A stretch of DNA of 64,000 bases from Toxorhynchites rutilus septentrionalis (lineage: Eukaryota > Arthropoda > Insecta > Diptera > Culicidae). The notes below the pieces were generated by a model that saw only the letters and a list, made by a program, of their open reading frames with translations, was not told the origin of the DNA and searched no databases. Positions 21,701 to 33,824 of the stretch are shown in pieces (position 1 is the stretch's first letter; each line of letters starts with the position of its first letter). Location of the stretch: positions 16,754,416-16,818,415 of the forward strand of contig NC_073746.1 in NCBI RefSeq assembly GCF_029784135.1, in the 5' to 3' direction. The position numbers were made by a program, and so were the translations under genes.

Positions 21701-21826
21701 AAGGTGTGTTATAGGCATATAAATCTCAACCGAGTGCTAATGAAACAATGACTCAATACTCACTTAAGGTGTGTTATAGGCATATAAATCTCAACCGAGT
21801 GCAAATGAAACAATGAATCAATACTA
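21701..21826 (+). repeat. Two tandem ~65-bp units
   Basis: AAGGTGTGTTATAGGCATAT begins at 21701 and again at 21766. The units differ by only a few bases, indicating a recent local duplication. Confidence 0.9.
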
Positions 21827-21829
21827 CGT

Positions 21830-22630
21830 TAGGAACTGTGTAACAGTTAGGAACAGTGGCGTCTAGTGAAGCTTTCACACCCGGGGCGGAAGAACCGATT
21901 TGCATCCCCACCCCCCCGTCAGAAATCATTTATCCAATTTCTTCAAATAAATTCTGTTCATTCTGCACCCCTGAAATCGTGCGGTCCACCCCCTCCACAC
22001 TCTCCAGTCGACGCCACTGATAATGAAGGTTTTGTTACTCACTTAATTTGCCTGTGTTCTATTCGAAGCATGATGAGTTTGAAACAAATATCAGGACGTT
22101 TTTATTGAGAAGTACGGAACATTCAAGGTGAGTGAAAGGTTTAAAAATTATTGAAAATACAGACCAGATTAGTTTTTATTTTTGAATATAGATGTTGGTA
22201 TTTTTATAACAGTTTTACTCCTCCGTGGATATTCTCTATATCCCACGCCTTCACCGTGATATACGTGAGTATTTTCATATCCCCTACCCTCGCTGAAGTT
22301 GTCCGCGTGGTAACTGGATTGTACCTTACATGCCTCATTTTCTGTCCCTTACATGTCTCATTTTCTAGTGACATTTCAATACTCTGCAATAAAACATCAA
22401 TATATACTGAACGGCAGAGTTTCTGCCTAACTTTTGAGAAGAATTTATCTTTCAATTTTTTTTGTTATTCCGTCCTTTCGATCCATTCGAAGGGTCGTTC
22501 AACGAAAAGCTTTAGAAGAGCTGTATTGATTTTTGTATTGATGCCTTCGAAACGTGACACATATTCTACTATGTTATTTAGAGTTAATTCGTCTTCTGAA
22601 TCACTCAGACAAAGTTATGATTGATAGACG
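21830..22630. other. Intronic stretch, no supported gene
   Basis: Frames at 21866-22108 and 22151-22624 have no recognisable motif or coding bias and are treated as chance. Confidence 0.4.
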
Positions 22631-22639
22631 ACGTACGTT

Positions 22640-23600
22640 TCATTGTTGTGTTATCATTGGCATGAATACTGCTTTTGTTGCGAAACGGCAAACCATGTGT
22701 TGATAGAAACTAAAACCCGACTGTGGAAAGATCTCTATCGTTGATAGTGACAATGTGACCGCGCAAAAAAACAAAAACAGATCGCAATGATCCCGCTTTC
22801 CAACCTTCCTGGCCACACTGCTCCTTGATTCGCGAATGCGATGCTTCTGTTTGTTTATACAAACACATACCTCCGCCGCTCGCGAAGCGAAGGTCTCACT
22901 CTTTCTCTCCCTAGCACATTCATTCTCATTCACGCTCGCGCTCACACCACACCACGATTCATCCACTCACTGCGCGCGGTTTGCGGTGAGGTGAGGTGAG
23001 CGCAACACGCAAAACATAAACTCTCTGACAAGACAACCACTAGCACTGGCAGCGGCGACAGAGTGGAATCTGTGGCGAGATGAATGTTTGTTATGAGATG
23101 AAATATGTGTATTGAAAGTGAACTCGATCTTTCACCGCAACCCACAACACACACACACGCTCGTATACCGCACCGCCTCAAGTCGTGCAAAATTGTTCCG
23201 AACATGTTTATAATGGACTATAATTGCCATTTAGCAAAAGGCAAACCTCTATCCATTTTCTTTATGAAAAGTTGCTGGCCTATGCTTAGCCGCTGCCGAG
23301 TTGTTGCCGCAAGCACACGAGCAGCGAGTGTGGCTGAGAGAGGGAGAGAGGAGGCTGGAAACTTTCCTTTATTACTTGGTTGAATAACTTCATTTCTGTC
23401 GATGTCTACGAAATAGCTGATTACTGTTTGGTTGACTAACTAATTAAAAATACTCGCCGATACGACAGCGCAGCAGCGGATGACGTCGATTCGTTCGCTG
23501 TTGGTCCGTTCGCTCGCTCGCTAGGCTCTGCTTTGTTATTATTATGTATGTCGTACGATCATGTGTCCGCGTGAATATGCGTGTGATGCAAGATCGAACA
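22640..23600. other. GC-richer intronic block, possible regulatory region
   Basis: GC content rises, with purine/pyrimidine tracts (TGAGGTGAGGTGAGCG near 22984), ACACACACAC near 23149 and several CG-rich GCTCGCTCGC motifs near 23510. No transposon ends were seen. It could be an enhancer or an alternative first-exon region of the host gene; this is inference. Confidence 0.3.
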
Positions 23601-23639
23601 GGAACTGGGCGGCGGCAGCGAGATATGCGATGTAAACAA

Positions 23640-26180
23640 GTTTACTAGGTCACAGTGACCGATTGGTGGGAAGAGGATCGGTTGGGGTTTTCCTCTTTTT
23701 TCTTCTCCATAAGATAACATTTTGTAAGGTAGCGGGTAGTAATGATGCGGTGATGCAATGCTGCTTCGAAAGGACGCTCCGCGATCTCTAGGTTTGATGG
23801 TGTGTATAAGACATTACTAATCAAAGACAAAGACTCGCGAGTGACTAATGGTTTTTATTCCATCGCGTTATGAAATTGGGGAATTTTGGTTTCACGTCAC
23901 GGAACACACGCATCCCATTGGACCGATTCGAGCAGAGAGCCGAAGCAAAGTCTTGTTCCCGAAAAAAGTGAATCAAGTTCATTAACCTGTGTTACTGTGT
24001 CTCGCGTGATGAATTTTCCCGTGATTCAATTCAATTCAGTGGAAAATAATTTCCCTTTCATCAATTCGCGTGCCTTTATATGCCACGAAAAGTTTGTTGA
24101 ATCTTTGTTGAATCATAATAATATTTATATATAGAGTAATTTTTAAATGTACCAACAAGCTGTTTGTGCTTTTTCTTAACTTGGGCTTTTTATCCAAGTT
24201 TATTCACAATTCTAGCACAATCTGCCTCTAGGGAGGGATCCCGGTCTGGTCGATGTTAGATTTAGTTGGAATGCTACAGCCAAAGGTATGAGGTCAAGGG
24301 ATATAGTATTGCTGTTTAAATTTTTAAACGCATTTTTCTCGAAACCAAGTACTAGCACTTTGGCTGTGGACACTAAAACATTTAGTTTTGATTACTAGTC
24401 TACATCTGGAGTTTTTCTGAAAAAATCAGAGAACATCATTATTTAACATACTTAAAATGATCTGATTGAGAATAAGTATGCACTGTTTTACTCGACAACT
24501 TGCTATCATAATTATTCCATTTTTAACGGTTATGATGTGCCGATATCAGAGACCTGGATTCGCATCATTATTGTCCATCATTCCAATTTTGTGAACCTTA
24601 CTCGATCATTGTCATGTTGATAATGTAATGTTATTACTGATGTTCGTGTAAGAATCGTTTATTGAAATCTGCTGATGGATACAAAAAATCTCAACGAAAC
24701 AGCCAGTATGATTAAAATATGACGTTTGACAAAGTTATTGGAAAACTAATAAGCTATCTAATTTTATTTATCCGATATATATCCGATTAATATTTTAATC
24801 GGACATCAGGATTTAAAGTTACGATTTTTTGAAAGAAAAATCAATGATTTTGAATATGCACTTTCCATAAATCAGTCGTAATTTAAATTGATCATATTAC
24901 AAAAAAAAATGAAAATGGAAAATGTAAATTGTGATTTTGGGTAGCTTTCATCAAAAGTACGAAGTTCTAAAAACAACGAAAAGAGTCGGGTCAAAATTTG
25001 CTGTTTTTTTGCCGATTTGGCGTGGAATTGCTCAACAAGTCTCAAAAGTATTAGTCTCATGTATTCTTGTTCTATGACAATCTACAACAGAGGAAATAAT
25101 GAACCCATCTCGTTATGCAAACTTGTAGAGAGTTTGCATGTATATTGAAAAACCAGGATTTTTTCGAAAAAAAATCTGCCATGAAGACCAGAAAAGAGCA
25201 TGAGCCTCACTGACAAATTTTGGGAAGGTCTATAGATTTACTATGGTACATACATGCTGTCGCGAATAATCCACACCGCGGATCGTCCGCTCGCGGATAA
25301 TCGGGGATGAGATACATCCAAAACAAAACAAAATCAACGCATACCGATGGGATATACATAATTTCAAAGCTACAACTTTCAGGTATTAGAATATTTACGT
25401 ACATATCTTTACCTTGATGTTTGGAGGTGTAGTAGACAACAATTTCGAAAAGAAAAAAAAAACATTTTTTTCTGTTTTTTTAAAAGATTTTGTGGACTAA
25501 CACAGTTTATTGTTAACCAACTCAACAGCAAATTCAATTAACCTTATCAACCAGCTTTTATTTGGTTTCTAGAACGTTCTTGTAGGACATACAAGGACAT
25601 TTCAGTTTGAATGAAAAATTACCCCTTCTTCATTGATGATGAATAATTCAATAAATAATCAATGCATTGCGAATCGAAAGGCAGTTTTGAAAACTCCAAT
25701 AAAATCTGCACAAGGATAATTTGTTGCTTTGATGAAAAAAAAAATTTTTTTGCATCGATTTCACAAAAAATTGCCTAAAACAAGATTTTTATAGTGCTTT
25801 ACAAAATCTGCTGTAATTCTGCAAAATTGCAGTAACATCTAAACATCTGTGAACGTTTAGCGGTTTTTTCTAGCCGATTTTTCAAAGTTTGTAGCAAATT
25901 AAAGGAGCACTTCATCGCAAGTTGTACCAGAAATACAGAATGCTCTGCGTACTCTCTGAATGAACGGTTCGTAACTTTCGTCTTTATCAATTTATAACAA
26001 ACGAATTGAGAAAAAACAACTTCGTAGAAATAGATTTTTCTGGAAAACCCGTGCAAGTTCCAAATCTCGAAATCTGCGTGAAAAACGGCGTGAATTCCGC
26101 GCAAATCTCGAAATCCGCTTGTGAAAACCGCGTAATTTCCGCGTAATCCGTATAAAAATGAACCGCTTAAAAAGCGACTT
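23640..26180. other. AT-rich intronic stretch with old repeats
   Basis: No gene seen. The 24835-25040 part (TTTTTTGAAAGAAAAATCAA, TCAGTCGTAATTTAAATTGA) is related to 27010-27160, so both are pieces of one dispersed repeat. Confidence 0.45.
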
Positions 26181-26184
26181 CAGT

Positions 26185-26395
26185 GTCTTCCCCCTATGGG
26201 TGATTATTCGGTTTTCGAAAAACTCATTCTTTGACGGCTGTGCGACACTAGCAAATGAAGTCCGATTGAGCTGATATTTGGCATAGGGTAGGGTTTTTTG
26301 TGGGAATCAAAATTTTTGAGAAAGTCCCGTTTGAAAATTAGAGATGACCATTTTCATTGGCACTCTAATGTACGTATTTGTTTAGTTTTCCCGAA
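26185..26395. repeat. Half copy of the GGGTGCCAATGA foldback family
   Basis: It contains AAGTCCGATTGAGCTGATAT and ends CATTTTCATTGGCACTCTAA, matching one arm of the complete elements at 34534 and 55488. Confidence 0.6.
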
Positions 26396-26469
26396 AATAC
26401 CGATTCGTACGCAACATCCTGGGACTAATTTTTTTTCACAAAAGTACATAAAATCACAATTTTCATTAT

Positions 26470-27165
26470 AATATGACCAATTGAGGTTACGACTGATTTT
26501 TGAAAAGGACGTGTTAAAAATCATTCAAACTATCTTTCTATCTTTCAAACAATCGTAACTCAAAAACCAGAAGGCTAATTGAGATATGATGTTTGACAAA
26601 GTCGTTGGAAAATCAATTGGCTATTTAGGAAAAATAACATTTAGAATACACTGTTAAAAAATCTTGCTCAAAAATTGTATTTAATATTAAAAACTTTTAT
26701 ATCTCAAAACATCCTCCCTTCGATATTTTTGTATATTTTTATTGGAAAGCCTTTCTCATTTAGCAAAGTTTGACGTATAGTGATGCCGTGTCGGATTCCC
26801 CAAAATGGAGATATAAATTTTTGAAAATTTCTGAAATTTCAATTCATTGTGAAATTGTAGCCATTTAAGAAAAGTATTACGAATAATAGAATCTACACGT
26901 GATTCAACATGAAAAACTACACATAAAGTTTGATCCTAAATGTTATTTTTCCTAAATATATTTTCCAATAATTTTGTCGAACATCATCTTTTAATCAGAC
27001 ATCTGGGTTTTGAGTTATGGTTTTTTGAAAGAAAGATCAACTATTTTGAATACGCCCTTTCCAAATATCAGTCGTAATTTCAATCGATCATAGGTAGTTT
27101 CCATCATAAGTACCATGTTTCAAAAAAATCGGACAGGGTCGGGAATTTGGCATGGAACTGATATA
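26470..27165. repeat. Second foldback repeat, arms ~250 bp
   Basis: TCGTTGGAAAATCAATTGGC with TAGGAAAAATAACATTTAG near 26600-26640 is mirrored by CCTAAATGTTATTTTTCCTA and TTTTCCAATAATTTTGTCGA near 26935-26990. Outer parts also mirror each other. No coding content. Confidence 0.5.
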
Positions 27166-27682
27166 ATATGTTTTGTCGTTTATCAATGTTTGCAACACAA
27201 AATTTCACACTATATCTTTGAACAATAGAAGCATCCATATCCAAAATCGCCGAACAAAAAAAAGGAAACTTATTCCCATTGACGCTGTAAACAAACTAAA
27301 TGACAGATCGCGCTCAAAATTGACAATAAGACCACTGACAGTAGTACCAACTTGAAACAAATTAGAAAATGTTCAACGTGGAGATTTACAATTACAAACT
27401 CCAAGGTAATATACCGGTAGTATCAAAAAGTTCCCGGAATCACCACCGTGTGGTGCTCTCAGACACCCGTTTTTATATAATTTTTTTTTTGTAAGTTGGC
27501 ACATCTCTCTTTGACAGTCTATAAAATTTGTAGTGTGATAATTTTACATTTCTAATGTAAAATGTACTCAATACAGCGTAGCCTCGAATTTGTACAATTA
27601 GCAAAATTTGCTTAATCAATCGTTATTTCTGAACATTTGGCTAAAAACGAAACGAATACCATTCAACAACCACTGAATTCGT

Positions 27683-28912
27683 CCTAAAGAATACCCTGAA
27701 GGCTCCAAAGGCCCATTCATTGTGTACTTTAGACGAAAATCCAAACCTCTCAATGTCATTCGTATCTCGAAGGAACTAACTCAACATTTTTCTGACGTTA
27801 CCGAAATTACACGGATGGGGCCAGACAAACTACGAGTTGTCGGCTCAAGCAGGACCCAAGCGAACAAAATAACGCGCTGCGACCTCTTTGCGATTGAGTA
27901 TCGTGTATACGTACCCTGTTGCAACGTCGAAATAGACGGCGTAATAACCGAAAAGGGTTTGACCCGAAAAGAGATAATCGATGGTGTCGGTCGCTTCAAG
28001 AACTCCACACTAAAAACTGTGAAGATTCTTGCATGCGATCGACTGAAATCTGTGTCACATAAAAATGACAAAAGAATTCTCAATCGGACAAACTCTTTTC
28101 GTGTGACTTTTGAGGGTTCCGCCCTTCCAAATTACGTTGCAATAGGGGCACTTCGTTTACCTGTTCGATTGTTTGTACCCCGGGTAATGAAATGCAACAA
28201 ATGTATGCAACTCGGTCACACGGCCGCCTATTGTTGCAATCAAAAACGTTGCGTAGATTGTGGAGAGAGCCATGATGAGAATCCTTGCGCGAAAGAGCAC
28301 AAGTGTCTTCATTGCGGCGGGACTCCTCATGATCTTATTCAATGCCCGGTGTACAAACAACGAGGGTAAAAACTCAAGCGTTCCTTAAAAAAACGTTCCA
28401 AGCGGACTTTTGCAGAAATGCTTAAGAGTTCCGTGCCAACGACACAGGACAATCCCTACTTCATTCTGCAGAACGACGAGCCTGTTGCTGACGCTCCCAA
28501 TGCCGGATGTTCCGGTACATCGCAGGGTGCCATCAGGAAAAGAAAAATTACTTCTTTTCCATCACTCCCCAGAAAGAATACCGAAACTTCCCAAGTTGGA
28601 ATGAAGCCTCGAACTGAACGTGCTGAGAATAGGCCGAAGCAAGTACCTCCCGGTTTACGTGGTCATGCTACCAACCAGGGGTCCTCAGCACTTCCCGGAA
28701 CAACAACGAACACGTCGGTTCCATTTTCGCAGTCGAAGCAACAGCCACTACCTGGCCTGCTTGCGCTTTCAGACCTTGTGGATAACATTTTAAACGCTTT
28801 AAATATAAATGATCCTCTTAAAAGCATAGTATTATGTTTGCTTCCGGTTGTGAGAACATTTTTGAAAGAAAAATGTGGCTTTTTAGCAGCGTTCATTTCC
28901 CTCGATGCCTAA
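27683..28912 (+). pseudogene. ORF1 (gag-like) of the I-type element, truncated and stopped
   Basis: The frame is open from the first bases of the element (PKEYPEGSKGPFIVYFRRK), so the real start codon was lost by 5' truncation. Three CCHC zinc knuckles lie at about 28189-28352: CNKCMQLGHTAAYC, CVDCGESHDENPC and CLHCGGTPHDLIQC, the nucleic-acid-binding part of I- and jockey-type ORF1 proteins. A TAA at 28367-28369 interrupts the frame directly after the knuckles; the same frame then runs to TAA at 28910-28912. It overlaps the ORF2 start by 8 nt. Without a start codon this copy should make no normal ORF1 protein. Confidence 0.85.
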
Positions 28913-31900
28913 TTCAGCGCAAGAGGTCAAGGATTTGACCACTGTCATACAGTGGAATTGCAGAAGCATCATCCCTAAACTAGACCAATTTAAATTTTTA
29001 GTTCACAGTTCTAACTGTGATGTATTTTCTCTCTGTGAAACATGGCTTTGTTCAGCCGACGAGCTGAATTTTCACGATTTCAACATTATTCGCCTAGATC
29101 GTAACTACTCGTTTGGTGGCGTACTATTGGGGATCAAAAAACGTCACTCCTTCTATAGAGTCACTATCCCATCGATTACAGGCATTGAAGTTGTCGCTTG
29201 CCAGATACAAATCAATGGCAAAGAACTCTGCATTGCTTCGATATATATTCCTCCCAGGACTACGGTAGGCCGCCATCAGTTCTTTGATATTATCGAGGCA
29301 TTGCCGGAGCCGCGGTTAATCTTAGGTGACTTCAACTCCCATAGAACAGCATGGGGGTCACTCTACGATGACAACCGTGCCACGTTGATTTATGATCTGT
29401 GCGATAACTTCAACATGACAGTTTTAAATACAGGGGAAGCAACTAGGATAGCCAACCCTCCTGCACGGGCAAGCATGCTAGACATATCTCTCTGCTCTTC
29501 TTCATTATCCCTGGATTGCACATGGAAGGTAATCCAAGATCCCCACGGTAGTGATCACCTACCAATAATTTTATCGATCGCCAATGAATCAAAATCTAGT
29601 GAGTCAGTCGATATTGCGTATGACCTCACGAAAAATATTGACTGGAGAAAATTTGCAGAATTAATATCTGAAGCAATTGTTTCAATGCATGAACTTCCTC
29701 CACTCGAAGAGTATAATTTTATATCAAGTTTGATTTACGATAGCGCACTTCAAGCTCAAAAGAAACGTGTACCGGCTACCACTTTCCGACGTCGTCCTCC
29801 ATCACTTTGGTGGGACAAGGAATGTTCAAATGTCTACCTTGAAAAATCATCCGCTTTCAAAAAATTCAGGAAAACTGGATTAGTGGAATGGTTTCGAAAG
29901 TACCAAGCTCTAGAAGCCAAACTAAAAGGTCTGATTAAAGCAAAAAAGCGTGGATATTGGCGGAAGTTCGTCAATGGTTTGTCAAGGGAGACCGCTATGA
30001 GTACTCTTTGGAATACGGCTAGGAGAATGCGTGGCAGGAACCATACCAATGAAAGTGAGGAATACTCTGACCGTTGGATTTTCAAATTTGCAAGGAAGGT
30101 TTGTCCCGATTCTGTTCCTGCACAAAGCGTCGTACGCGATATTCCGCTCCAATGCGATTATGAGAATTTTTCGATGGTAGAATTCTCAATTGCCCTCCTC
30201 TCATGTAACAATTCAGCTCCGGGGTCGGACAAGATTAAATTCAACTTGTTGAAGAATCTTCCCGACTTGGCAAAACAGCGTTTGCTGAACTTGTTCAACA
30301 AGTTTCTGGAGCTGAATATTGTCCCGCATGACTGGAGACAAGTGAGAGTGATAGCCATACGGAAACCCAACAAGCCGGCTTGCGATCACAACTCGTATAG
30401 GCCGATTGCAATGTTATCCTGTATTCGCAAATTGTTAGAGAAAATGATTCTACTTCGTTTAGACAAGTGGGTCGAAACGAACAATTTGCTGTCAAATACG
30501 CAGTTTGGCTTCCGCCGAGGTAAAGGGACGAATGATTGTCTCGCGCTGCTATCTTCTGAAATCCAAATCGCATTTGCTCGCAAAGAACAAATGGCTTCCG
30601 TTTTTCTCGATATCAAAGGGGCATTTGATTCAGTTTCCATGGAAATTCTCTCAGAGAAGCTTCATAATCGTGGACTTTCACCAATTCTCAACAATTTCCC
30701 GTACAATTTACTGTCAGAAAAGCACATGATTTTCCCTCAAGGCAGCTCGAAATCTTCTCGTTACAGTTTTCTGGGCCTACCACAAGGCTCCTGCCTAAGC
30801 GCCCTCTTGTACAGTTTTTACGTCAATGATATGGATGATTGTCTAACTAGAGACTGCACGCTGAGACAACTTGCAGACGATGGAGTTATTTCCATCACGG
30901 GTACTAATCCCGTCGCTCTGCAAAAGTCGTTGCAAGATACCATGAACAATCTGTTCACGTGGGCCCTCAAGCTGGGTATCGAATTCTCTACGGAGAAAAC
31001 TGAAATGGTCGTTTTTTCTAGGAAGCACGAAGCCGCCCAATTCCAGCTTTACCTATCCGGCAAAACGATCCAACACTCTATGTTTTTCAAGTACCTGGGT
31101 GTATATTCTGATTCTAAATGTACCTGGGGGAGACACATTGCGTATTTGAAACAGAAATGCCAGCAAAGATTCAATTTTCTCCAAACAATAACCGGAACAT
31201 GGTGGGGTGCCCATCCAGGAGACCTCATTCAGTTGTACAAAACAACGATATTGTCAGTGTTAGAATATGGCAGTTTTTGCTTCCGATCAGCTGCCAGGAT
31301 TCATATTCTCAAGCTGGAGAGGATACAATATCGTTGCTTGCGTATAGCCATGGGGTGTTTGCATTCGACACATACGATGAGTCTCGAAGTTTTGGCAGGA
31401 GTACCCCCGCTTACTCTTCGGTTCACAGAATTATCCTACAGATTTCTCATCCGTTGCAAGATCATGAATCCATTGGTGATTGATAACTTCGAAAATCTAC
31501 TCCAACTGACTCCTCAGTCAAGTTTTATGTCTTTATACCATGAGTACCTTACCCACGACGTGCACCCTTCACCAGGCATCTGCAACCAAGTTTGCTTCCC
31601 ATACTTTTGCAATTCCTCTGTCATTTTTGATCTGTCCATGCGACAAAAAATCCATGGAATACCAGATCACCTACGCTCCAATGTTATTCCGTCGATATTT
31701 TCGGAAAAATATGGGAAAGTTGGATCTGATAAAATGTTCTTTACTGACGGTTCATACATAAACGGGTCCACTGGCTTCGGCATCTTCAATGAAAATTCCA
31801 GTGCCTCTTTCAAACTCAAAGATCCTTGTTCCGTGTATGTCGCAGAAATGGGTGCGATATACTATGCTCTAGGGATCATTGAAACACTGCCCATCGACCA

Positions 31901-32585
31901 TTATTTTATTTTTTCAGACAGTCTCAGCTCAATAGAGGCAATCCGCTCAATGAAAGTTGATAAACGCTCATCTTATTTCCTAACAAGAATAAGACATCTA
32001 TTGAGTGTTTTGGTCGAAAAATTATTCAAGATTACCTTAGCATGGGTTCCCTCTCATTGCTCGATTCCGGGGAATGAGAAAGCGGACTCGCTAGCTAAGG
32101 TGGGCGCTTCAGAAGGCACACTTTTTGAAAGGCAAATTGCCTATAATGAATTTTTTCACATTCCTCGTCAGGACACACTCGTTAGTTGGCAGCGCATGTG
32201 GAGTGAAGATGAGTTCGGTCGTTGGTTACACACGATTATCCCTAAGGTCTCGACGAGTGCATGGTTCAAGGGATTGAATGTAGGTCGTGATTTCATTCGC
32301 GTGATATCTCGGCTTATGTCCAATCACTACAACCTAAACGCGCATCTCTATCGCATTGGGCTCGCAGCAAACAATCTTTGTGATTGTGGCGATGGCTACC
32401 ACGACATCGATCATGTTGTCTGGTCGTGTATCCGGTTCCATGCTGCTCGCTCTCAGCTCTCTAGAGCACTGAGAGCAAAAGGCAGACAATCGGATATCCC
32501 CGTCCGGGATATCTTAGGTAGCCGGGATCCTGATCTTCTGCTTCATCTATACCTGTTCCTCAGAAACGCCGATGTCAACGTTTAA
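28905..32585 (+). CDS. ORF2 polyprotein: endonuclease, reverse transcriptase, RNase H (1226 aa)
   Basis: An open frame of 1226 codons. The N-terminal AP-endonuclease (residues ~10-225) shows WNCRS, ETW, GDFNSH and SDHLPI. The reverse transcriptase (~470-745) shows FGFRRGKG, motif A FLDIKGAFD, motif B GLPQGS, motif C LADD and YLGV. RNase H (~940-1065) has TDGS, AE, SDS and PSHCSIPGNEKAD, keeping the acidic catalytic set. A CCHC-like CDCGDGYHDIDHVVWSC is near residue 1160. RNase H in ORF2 points to the I/Loner group. Residues odd relative to copy 2 include SALLY for SPLLY after motif B and FPYNL for FLYNL. ATG at 28905 overlaps the ORF1 stop. The frame is intact, but loss of the 5' end may silence it. 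Confidence 0.9.
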   Translation: MPNSAQEVKDLTTVIQWNCRSIIPKLDQFKFLVHSSNCDVFSLCETWLCSADELNFHDFNIIRLDRNYSFGGVLLGIKKRHSFYRVTIPSITGIEVVACQIQINGKELCIASIYIPPRTTVGRHQFFDIIEALPEPRLILGDFNSHRTAWGSLYDDNRATLIYDLCDNFNMTVLNTGEATRIANPPARASMLDISLCSSSLSLDCTWKVIQDPHGSDHLPIILSIANESKSSESVDIAYDLTKNIDWRKFAELISEAIVSMHELPPLEEYNFISSLIYDSALQAQKKRVPATTFRRRPPSLWWDKECSNVYLEKSSAFKKFRKTGLVEWFRKYQALEAKLKGLIKAKKRGYWRKFVNGLSRETAMSTLWNTARRMRGRNHTNESEEYSDRWIFKFARKVCPDSVPAQSVVRDIPLQCDYENFSMVEFSIALLSCNNSAPGSDKIKFNLLKNLPDLAKQRLLNLFNKFLELNIVPHDWRQVRVIAIRKPNKPACDHNSYRPIAMLSCIRKLLEKMILLRLDKWVETNNLLSNTQFGFRRGKGTNDCLALLSSEIQIAFARKEQMASVFLDIKGAFDSVSMEILSEKLHNRGLSPILNNFPYNLLSEKHMIFPQGSSKSSRYSFLGLPQGSCLSALLYSFYVNDMDDCLTRDCTLRQLADDGVISITGTNPVALQKSLQDTMNNLFTWALKLGIEFSTEKTEMVVFSRKHEAAQFQLYLSGKTIQHSMFFKYLGVYSDSKCTWGRHIAYLKQKCQQRFNFLQTITGTWWGAHPGDLIQLYKTTILSVLEYGSFCFRSAARIHILKLERIQYRCLRIAMGCLHSTHTMSLEVLAGVPPLTLRFTELSYRFLIRCKIMNPLVIDNFENLLQLTPQSSFMSLYHEYLTHDVHPSPGICNQVCFPYFCNSSVIFDLSMRQKIHGIPDHLRSNVIPSIFSEKYGKVGSDKMFFTDGSYINGSTGFGIFNENSSASFKLKDPCSVYVAEMGAIYYALGIIETLPIDHYFIFSDSLSSIEAIRSMKVDKRSSYFLTRIRHLLSVLVEKLFKITLAWVPSHCSIPGNEKADSLAKVGASEGTLFERQIAYNEFFHIPRQDTLVSWQRMWSEDEFGRWLHTIIPKVSTSAWFKGLNVGRDFIRVISRLMSNHYNLNAHLYRIGLAANNLCDCGDGYHDIDHVVWSCIRFHAARSQLSRALRAKGRQSDIPVRDILGSRDPDLLLHLYLFLRNADVNV

Positions 32586-33392
32586 TGATGTTTCCTTCGT
32601 TGTGTCCCCGTTTCATATCCCTCCTATCCGATCGATAAACTTTTACTTAGTCGCGGCAATACATACACACACTCTTTACAGATGCACGGGCCGAAGGTTG
32701 TACAGTCCACTGATCATTCAACAAGAGCCAAAGGTTGTACCGCTCATGACAACTCTACACGAACTGATGATTGCGCCGGCTAGTGACCATTCTATCCTGG
32801 ATTCCTCGAGTCGAGAAAGACGCACCACGCTAGATATGGGGTACAGACTAGGGGGCGTTGCTGATTAATGGTCAGCTGCATCCCAATAGGAGTAGCCCGT
32901 GTCGGGCACACGTATAGAGCATCGAAGACTGCAACATACCAATTATGAGAACACTTGTAATACTAACCTCGAGCCAACCGCGAGTAATCGGTTACATATT
33001 ACTAACATAGTTGTAAGACAAAAATTGTCAAAATATTGGACTCCCGGCCTCGTCAGGCTAACGCCACATGTGCCTTAATAAAAAATATATTTTGGAAAAA
33101 AAAACCCACTGAATTCGCCTGATTTGGCTCCTTGTGATTTTTTCCTATTCCTAATGGGAAAATCGAAGATGGTGCTGATAGCCATACCACAAATCGAATA
33201 TAAAATGTTTCGAAGGTTGGATCAAGCGCTGGCATAAGTGCGTTGCAGTCGATCGGGGGTACTTTGAAGCTTTTCATTTCCTGAAAAGTTTCGGGATCTT
33301 TTTGATTAAGGTGGTATATTTGACAGAATGTACATTCAGTTCAACTGCACTTCATTCGTTCGTATGTGACAAGCGTTCCTAAATTTCAATGT

Positions 33393-33586
33393 TTAACCCT
33401 TTCTCTACGAGCGACGTCTATAGGCGACATCCGCGCGACGACCTGTGTGTACGAGTGTCGTCTTTGGACGTCATCAGGGCGACACTGCACATCGTTCATA
33501 CCAGCGCGATGTGCATACTTTCCGGCGCAATGCTCCGTTCAGCGGTAAAACTCCGACGGAGCACACTGCCGTAGAGAGAGGGTTAA
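33393..33586 (+). mobile_element. piggyBac-type MITE, best complete copy
   Basis: TTAA at 33393-33396 and 33583-33586 flank a 186-bp body starting CCCTTTCTCTACGAGCG and ending CGTAGAGAGAGGG, imperfect inverted ends. Inner blocks GACGTCTATAGGCGACAT and CACATCGTTCATACC match the copy split at 38264-44583. Confidence 0.75.
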
Positions 33587-33589
33587 GCT

Positions 33590-33824
33590 AACTAAATTTA
33601 CTACAGCTAAAGTAGCTAAAGTACTAGTAGAGAATTTTAATACTAGTCTACATCTGGAATTTTTCTAAAAAAAATACTGGAAAATCAGGGAATATCAGGG
33701 ATTTTTTTTTTCGTGTTTTGAGTCGACACCCTGGAAAAGTACTGTAAAATTATGGAATATCAGGAAATTTTGTTTCGGTCGTTGGGCCGACACCCTGAAT
33801 TCACACCCCGCAACAGAAATCAAA
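33590..33824. other. Short intronic stretch
   Basis: Two similar ~80-bp pieces (AAAATCAGGGAATATCAGGG near 33682 and AAATTATGGAATATCAGGAA near 33744, each followed by GTCG(A/G)CACCCTG... motifs) suggest an old tandem duplication. No gene. Confidence 0.4.

Larger units (their letters stand above)
27682..33105 (+). mobile_element. I/Loner-type non-LTR retrotransposon, copy 1, 5.4 kb
   Basis: CCACTGAATTCG flanks the element at 27670-27681 and 33106-33117, a 12-bp target duplication inside a mariner. The element begins within ORF1, so it is 5'-truncated. It carries ORF1 (one stop) and a fully open ORF2 with endonuclease, reverse transcriptase and RNase H, and ends TTTTGG followed by nine A. The exact duplication and open ORF2 suggest a recent insertion. 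It lies in sense orientation in intron 1. A second copy lies at 50455-54393. Confidence 0.9.
27414..33314 (+). mobile_element. Dead mariner element split by a retrotransposon
   Basis: The left end, CCGGTAGTATCAAAAAGTTC (27414), is the inverted partner of the right end (GGGATCTTTTTGATTAAGGTGG, finishing at 33314), and TA flanks both sides (27412-27413, 33315-33316). The remaining mariner is about 465 bp: 27414-27669 and 33106-33314. The right part reads PLNSPDLAPCDFFLF, the transposase block around the third catalytic aspartate. Everything between is the I-type element. Confidence 0.7.

Noticed and set aside
22151..22624. 157-codon open frame
   Set aside because: No motif, weak composition and no splice context; probably chance.
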